Assembly (NCBI GenBank): GCA_041580375.1
Contig: JBFGDZ010000003.1
Span: forward strand, 1 to 44,981
Source: JAPUIN01 sp041580375
Lineage (GTDB): Bacteria; Acidobacteriota; Polarisedimenticolia; Gp22-AA2
DNA: 44,981 nt
Direction of reading: 5' to 3'
The translations under genes were made by a program, and so were the position numbers. A model generated the notes under the pieces. The model was given only the letters and a program-made list of their open reading frames with translations, was not told the DNA's origin and did not search any database. Of this stretch, positions 43,325 through 44,981 are shown piece by piece. Numbering within the stretch: the stretch's first letter is position 1; every line of letters begins with the position of its first letter.

Positions 43325-44437
43325 TCAGGCGGTCTCGAAACGTTCGCGGAACCAGCGGGTGAAATAGCCGACGTCCTTCTCCAGGGGGAGGTAGACGCCG
43401 CTCGCGTGAGCGCGCGAGGAGACGCCCTGCTGCACCCGCTCGCAGATCTCCCAGTCCTGCCGCGCGACGAGGGTCGTGAAGTCGATCACGTCGCCGGGGT
43501 CGAAATCGTTCCGCTCCATCGTCGACGGCTCGAACAGGTACTCGGTCCGGATGAGCGTGCGGGAGGGAGAGAGGGGCCAGGCGACGCGGATGTTGGCGCA
43601 GTCGGGGAGAATGTTGAGCATCAGGTTCGGATGGACGAGCTCGCCGTTGAAGATCCGCTTCTCGTCGTCGCCGAGGCCGCTCAGAAACGGACGCCGCGTC
43701 GTGCCGTCGCGGGTCAACGATGAAGCCCCCTTTCGGAAATAGGCGTGCTCCCCTTCGTGCGTGCTGTCGACCCGGCCGGTCTTGTACAGAGGAATCAGAT
43801 CGCAGAGCTCCGGGTGGACGCCGGGGCAGTGGTAGCACTCCATGTAGTTCTCCATCAGGATCTTCCAGTTCGCCTCCACCTCGTGCTCCATGCGCGTGAA
43901 GGTTCTCAGCGCCGCGAGCGGATAGCGCTCCAGGCGACCCGGGATGTCACCCAGTTGCTGCGCCAGGGGGGGAGCCTCCCGGCCCGCCAGGTTGATGAAG
44001 AGGAAACCCGCCCAGGTCTCCAGGGCGACGTCGTACAGAACGTAATCGGCCCGCCGGAAGCCGTTCTCCTCGGGCTGATGGGGGGTCCCTATCAGCCGGC
44101 CGTCGAGGGCGTACGACCAGGCGTGGTAGGGGCAGACGATGGTCCCGTCGAACCGGCCCGATTCGCGATCCGTGAGCCGGGTCCCGCGGTGGCGGCAGAC
44201 GTTGAAGAAGGCGCGCGGCCTGTTCTCCCGATCTCTCAGGATGAGAATGCTCTCGCGGCCGATCGGGAGCGTGAAGTAGTCGCCCGGCCCGGGGATCCGA
44301 TCCTCGCGGCCGGCGCAGAGCCAGGTGCGGCCGAAGATGCGCTCCCACTCGCGCTCGAGGATGGCGGGATCGCGGTAGAACTCGCTCGGCAGGGTCGGTG
44401 CGAGACCGCCAGCCGGCTCCTTGTCCGGACCGGCCAT
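43325..44437 (-). CDS. Rieske non-heme iron oxygenase alpha subunit (betaine/carnitine-type)
   Basis: 370 residues, ATG behind GGAGGG. Rieske cluster ligands C81-x-H83 (VCRHRGT) and C102-x2-H105 (CPYHAW); mononuclear iron ligands H203 and H208 in ENYMECYHCPGVHPEL. The ECYHC sequence context is typical of alpha subunits that oxidise quaternary amines such as glycine betaine or carnitine, rather than aromatic rings. The separate reductase is not in the window. Co-transcribed with the APC permease, close to a DadA-like oxidase: consistent with uptake and stepwise demethylation of an N-methyl amino acid. Confidence 0.9.
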   Translation of the reverse strand: MAGPDKEPAGGLAPTLPSEFYRDPAILEREWERIFGRTWLCAGREDRIPGPGDYFTLPIGRESILILRDRENRPRAFFNVCRHRGTRLTDRESGRFDGTIVCPYHAWSYALDGRLIGTPHQPEENGFRRADYVLYDVALETWAGFLFINLAGREAPPLAQQLGDIPGRLERYPLAALRTFTRMEHEVEANWKILMENYMECYHCPGVHPELCDLIPLYKTGRVDSTHEGEHAYFRKGASSLTRDGTTRRPFLSGLGDDEKRIFNGELVHPNLMLNILPDCANIRVAWPLSPSRTLIRTEYLFEPSTMERNDFDPGDVIDFTTLVARQDWEICERVQQGVSSRAHASGVYLPLEKDVGYFTRWFRERFETA

Positions 44438-44540
44438 GGTTCCCTCCGGTGAAACGAAGTGGTCTGGGTCCTGCCTGACATCCTAGCCGCGACGCGTCGT
44501 CCGGTCCAGCCGCCCGTGCGGATCGTCCTCGACGGGTTTG

Positions 44541-44981
44541 TCAGTCCGAAGCGCGCTCCTCGCGGCGCTTCGCGTCGTTCTCCAGCTTCTGCACGCAGCC
44601 TTTCGACAGCTCGGCCCGGTGCTCCTGGAGGCAGGCCTCGATCCGGCCGCGGCCGGGCTTAACGCCCTTGCAGTGGGCTTCGATGTCGCCGTCGCACGGT
44701 CCGGCCAGCCGCTTCCTGAGATTCGCGCGCGCCTCCTGCACGTGCTTCCGGCAGGCCGGCTCCAGACGACGCTCGTTCCTCGCCAGGCACGCGGCGACAC
44801 GCCCCTCTCCGGGGTTCACGTCGCTGCAATAGCGATCGACGTCGTCCAGGCAGTCGGCCGACACCTGCAGGATCCTCTTCGCGTCCTCCCGCATCCGGTC
44901 GCGGCACTCCGGAGTGATCTCGTCGCGGTGCCGGTTGAGACAGCGGACGATCTCCCCCCCGCCGGGCGGGACCTCGGAACA
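44541..44981 (-). CDS. Cysteine-rich GLG1-type repeat protein, 5' end outside window
   Basis: The frame is open to the window edge: the residues before the internal Met at 44894 continue the same repeat (CSEVPPGGGEIVRCLNRHRD and a Cys four residues later), so the true N-terminus lies beyond 44981. At least 146 residues are visible, with three repeats of the pattern CxxDhxxxCxxVxPGxGRhxxCLxxxxxxLxxxC. This matches the Cys-rich repeat of eukaryotic Golgi apparatus protein 1 (GLG1) and of short bacterial secreted relatives. Each repeat supplies four Cys, so disulfide-bonded and exported is likely, though the signal is not visible. Function unknown. Confidence 0.8.
   Translation of the reverse strand, partial: CSEVPPGGGEIVRCLNRHRDEITPECRDRMREDAKRILQVSADCLDDVDRYCSDVNPGEGRVAACLARNERRLEPACRKHVQEARANLRKRLAGPCDGDIEAHCKGVKPGRGRIEACLQEHRAELSKGCVQKLENDAKRREERASD

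Noticed and set aside
44489..44500. Short palindrome CGACGCGTCG upstream of the Rieske gene
   Set aside because: A ten-base GC palindrome is expected by chance in this composition and has no promoter-like neighbours.

Overview
The window is GC-rich bacterial chromosome, visibly well above 60% G+C, with dense gene packing. It has no rRNA, tRNA, CRISPR array, phage or insertion-sequence gene that I could recognise. The content points to a free-living Gram-negative bacterium: an OprB-type porin, lipoproteins with lipoboxes, a TonB C-terminal protein, an ECF sigma/anti-sigma pair, many two-component proteins, and a secreted MopE/thrombospondin-type-3 calcium-repeat protein. I infer an uncultured Acidobacteriota-like lineage. 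Myxococcota-like or other soil and sediment phyla remain possible, because no marker gene is present.

Layout, left to right. 1-3277: the 3' part of a large secreted calcium-binding repeat protein. 3350-6440: a DUF819 membrane protein, a secreted unknown protein and a cyanophycinase-like lipoprotein. 6460-12097 (minus strand): a signalling block with a four-PAS hybrid histidine kinase, a stand-alone receiver, and a NarL/FixJ regulator with its PAS-HisKA_3 kinase; the kinase is divergent from an OprB porin (12433-13743). 13810-18152: a hemerythrin-like protein, a B12-type radical SAM protein, and a minus-strand set of cold-shock protein, RRM protein and acyl-CoA desaturase, which looks like a membrane and RNA cold-adaptation cluster. 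18396-23174: a BrkB/YihY membrane protein, an AraC-type regulator, and a second hybrid kinase plus stand-alone receiver, paralogous to the first pair. 23219-25613: a secreted amidohydrolase and a DHH phosphoesterase.

25772-29336 holds the most unusual element. A 916-residue protein joins a signal peptide, a periplasmic coiled-coil region, about six membrane helices and a cytoplasmic P-loop ATPase with a winged-helix tail. It lies 10 nt upstream of a small MscS channel gene. I propose an ATPase-coupled mechanosensitive channel module. It is followed on the same strand by a polytopic NnrS/heme-copper-oxidase-I-like membrane protein, an ECF sigma/anti-sigma/membrane-protein operon, a rhomboid protease with a C-terminal helical-repeat extension, and a gamma-glutamyltransferase (up to 36158).

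36177-44981: two small secreted proteins, a kynureninase-like class V aminotransferase, a histidine-rich TPR protein and a TonB C-terminal protein. Then comes an apparent amino-acid or betaine catabolism group (DadA-like oxidase, APC permease, Rieske oxygenase). The window ends inside a cysteine-rich GLG1-type repeat protein. The recurring functional themes are environmental sensing, scavenging of peptides and amino acids, and envelope or osmotic homeostasis.

I report starts by ribosome-binding site and signal peptide rather than by longest frame. Several genes use GTG or TTG. Promoters and operators are pattern matches only.
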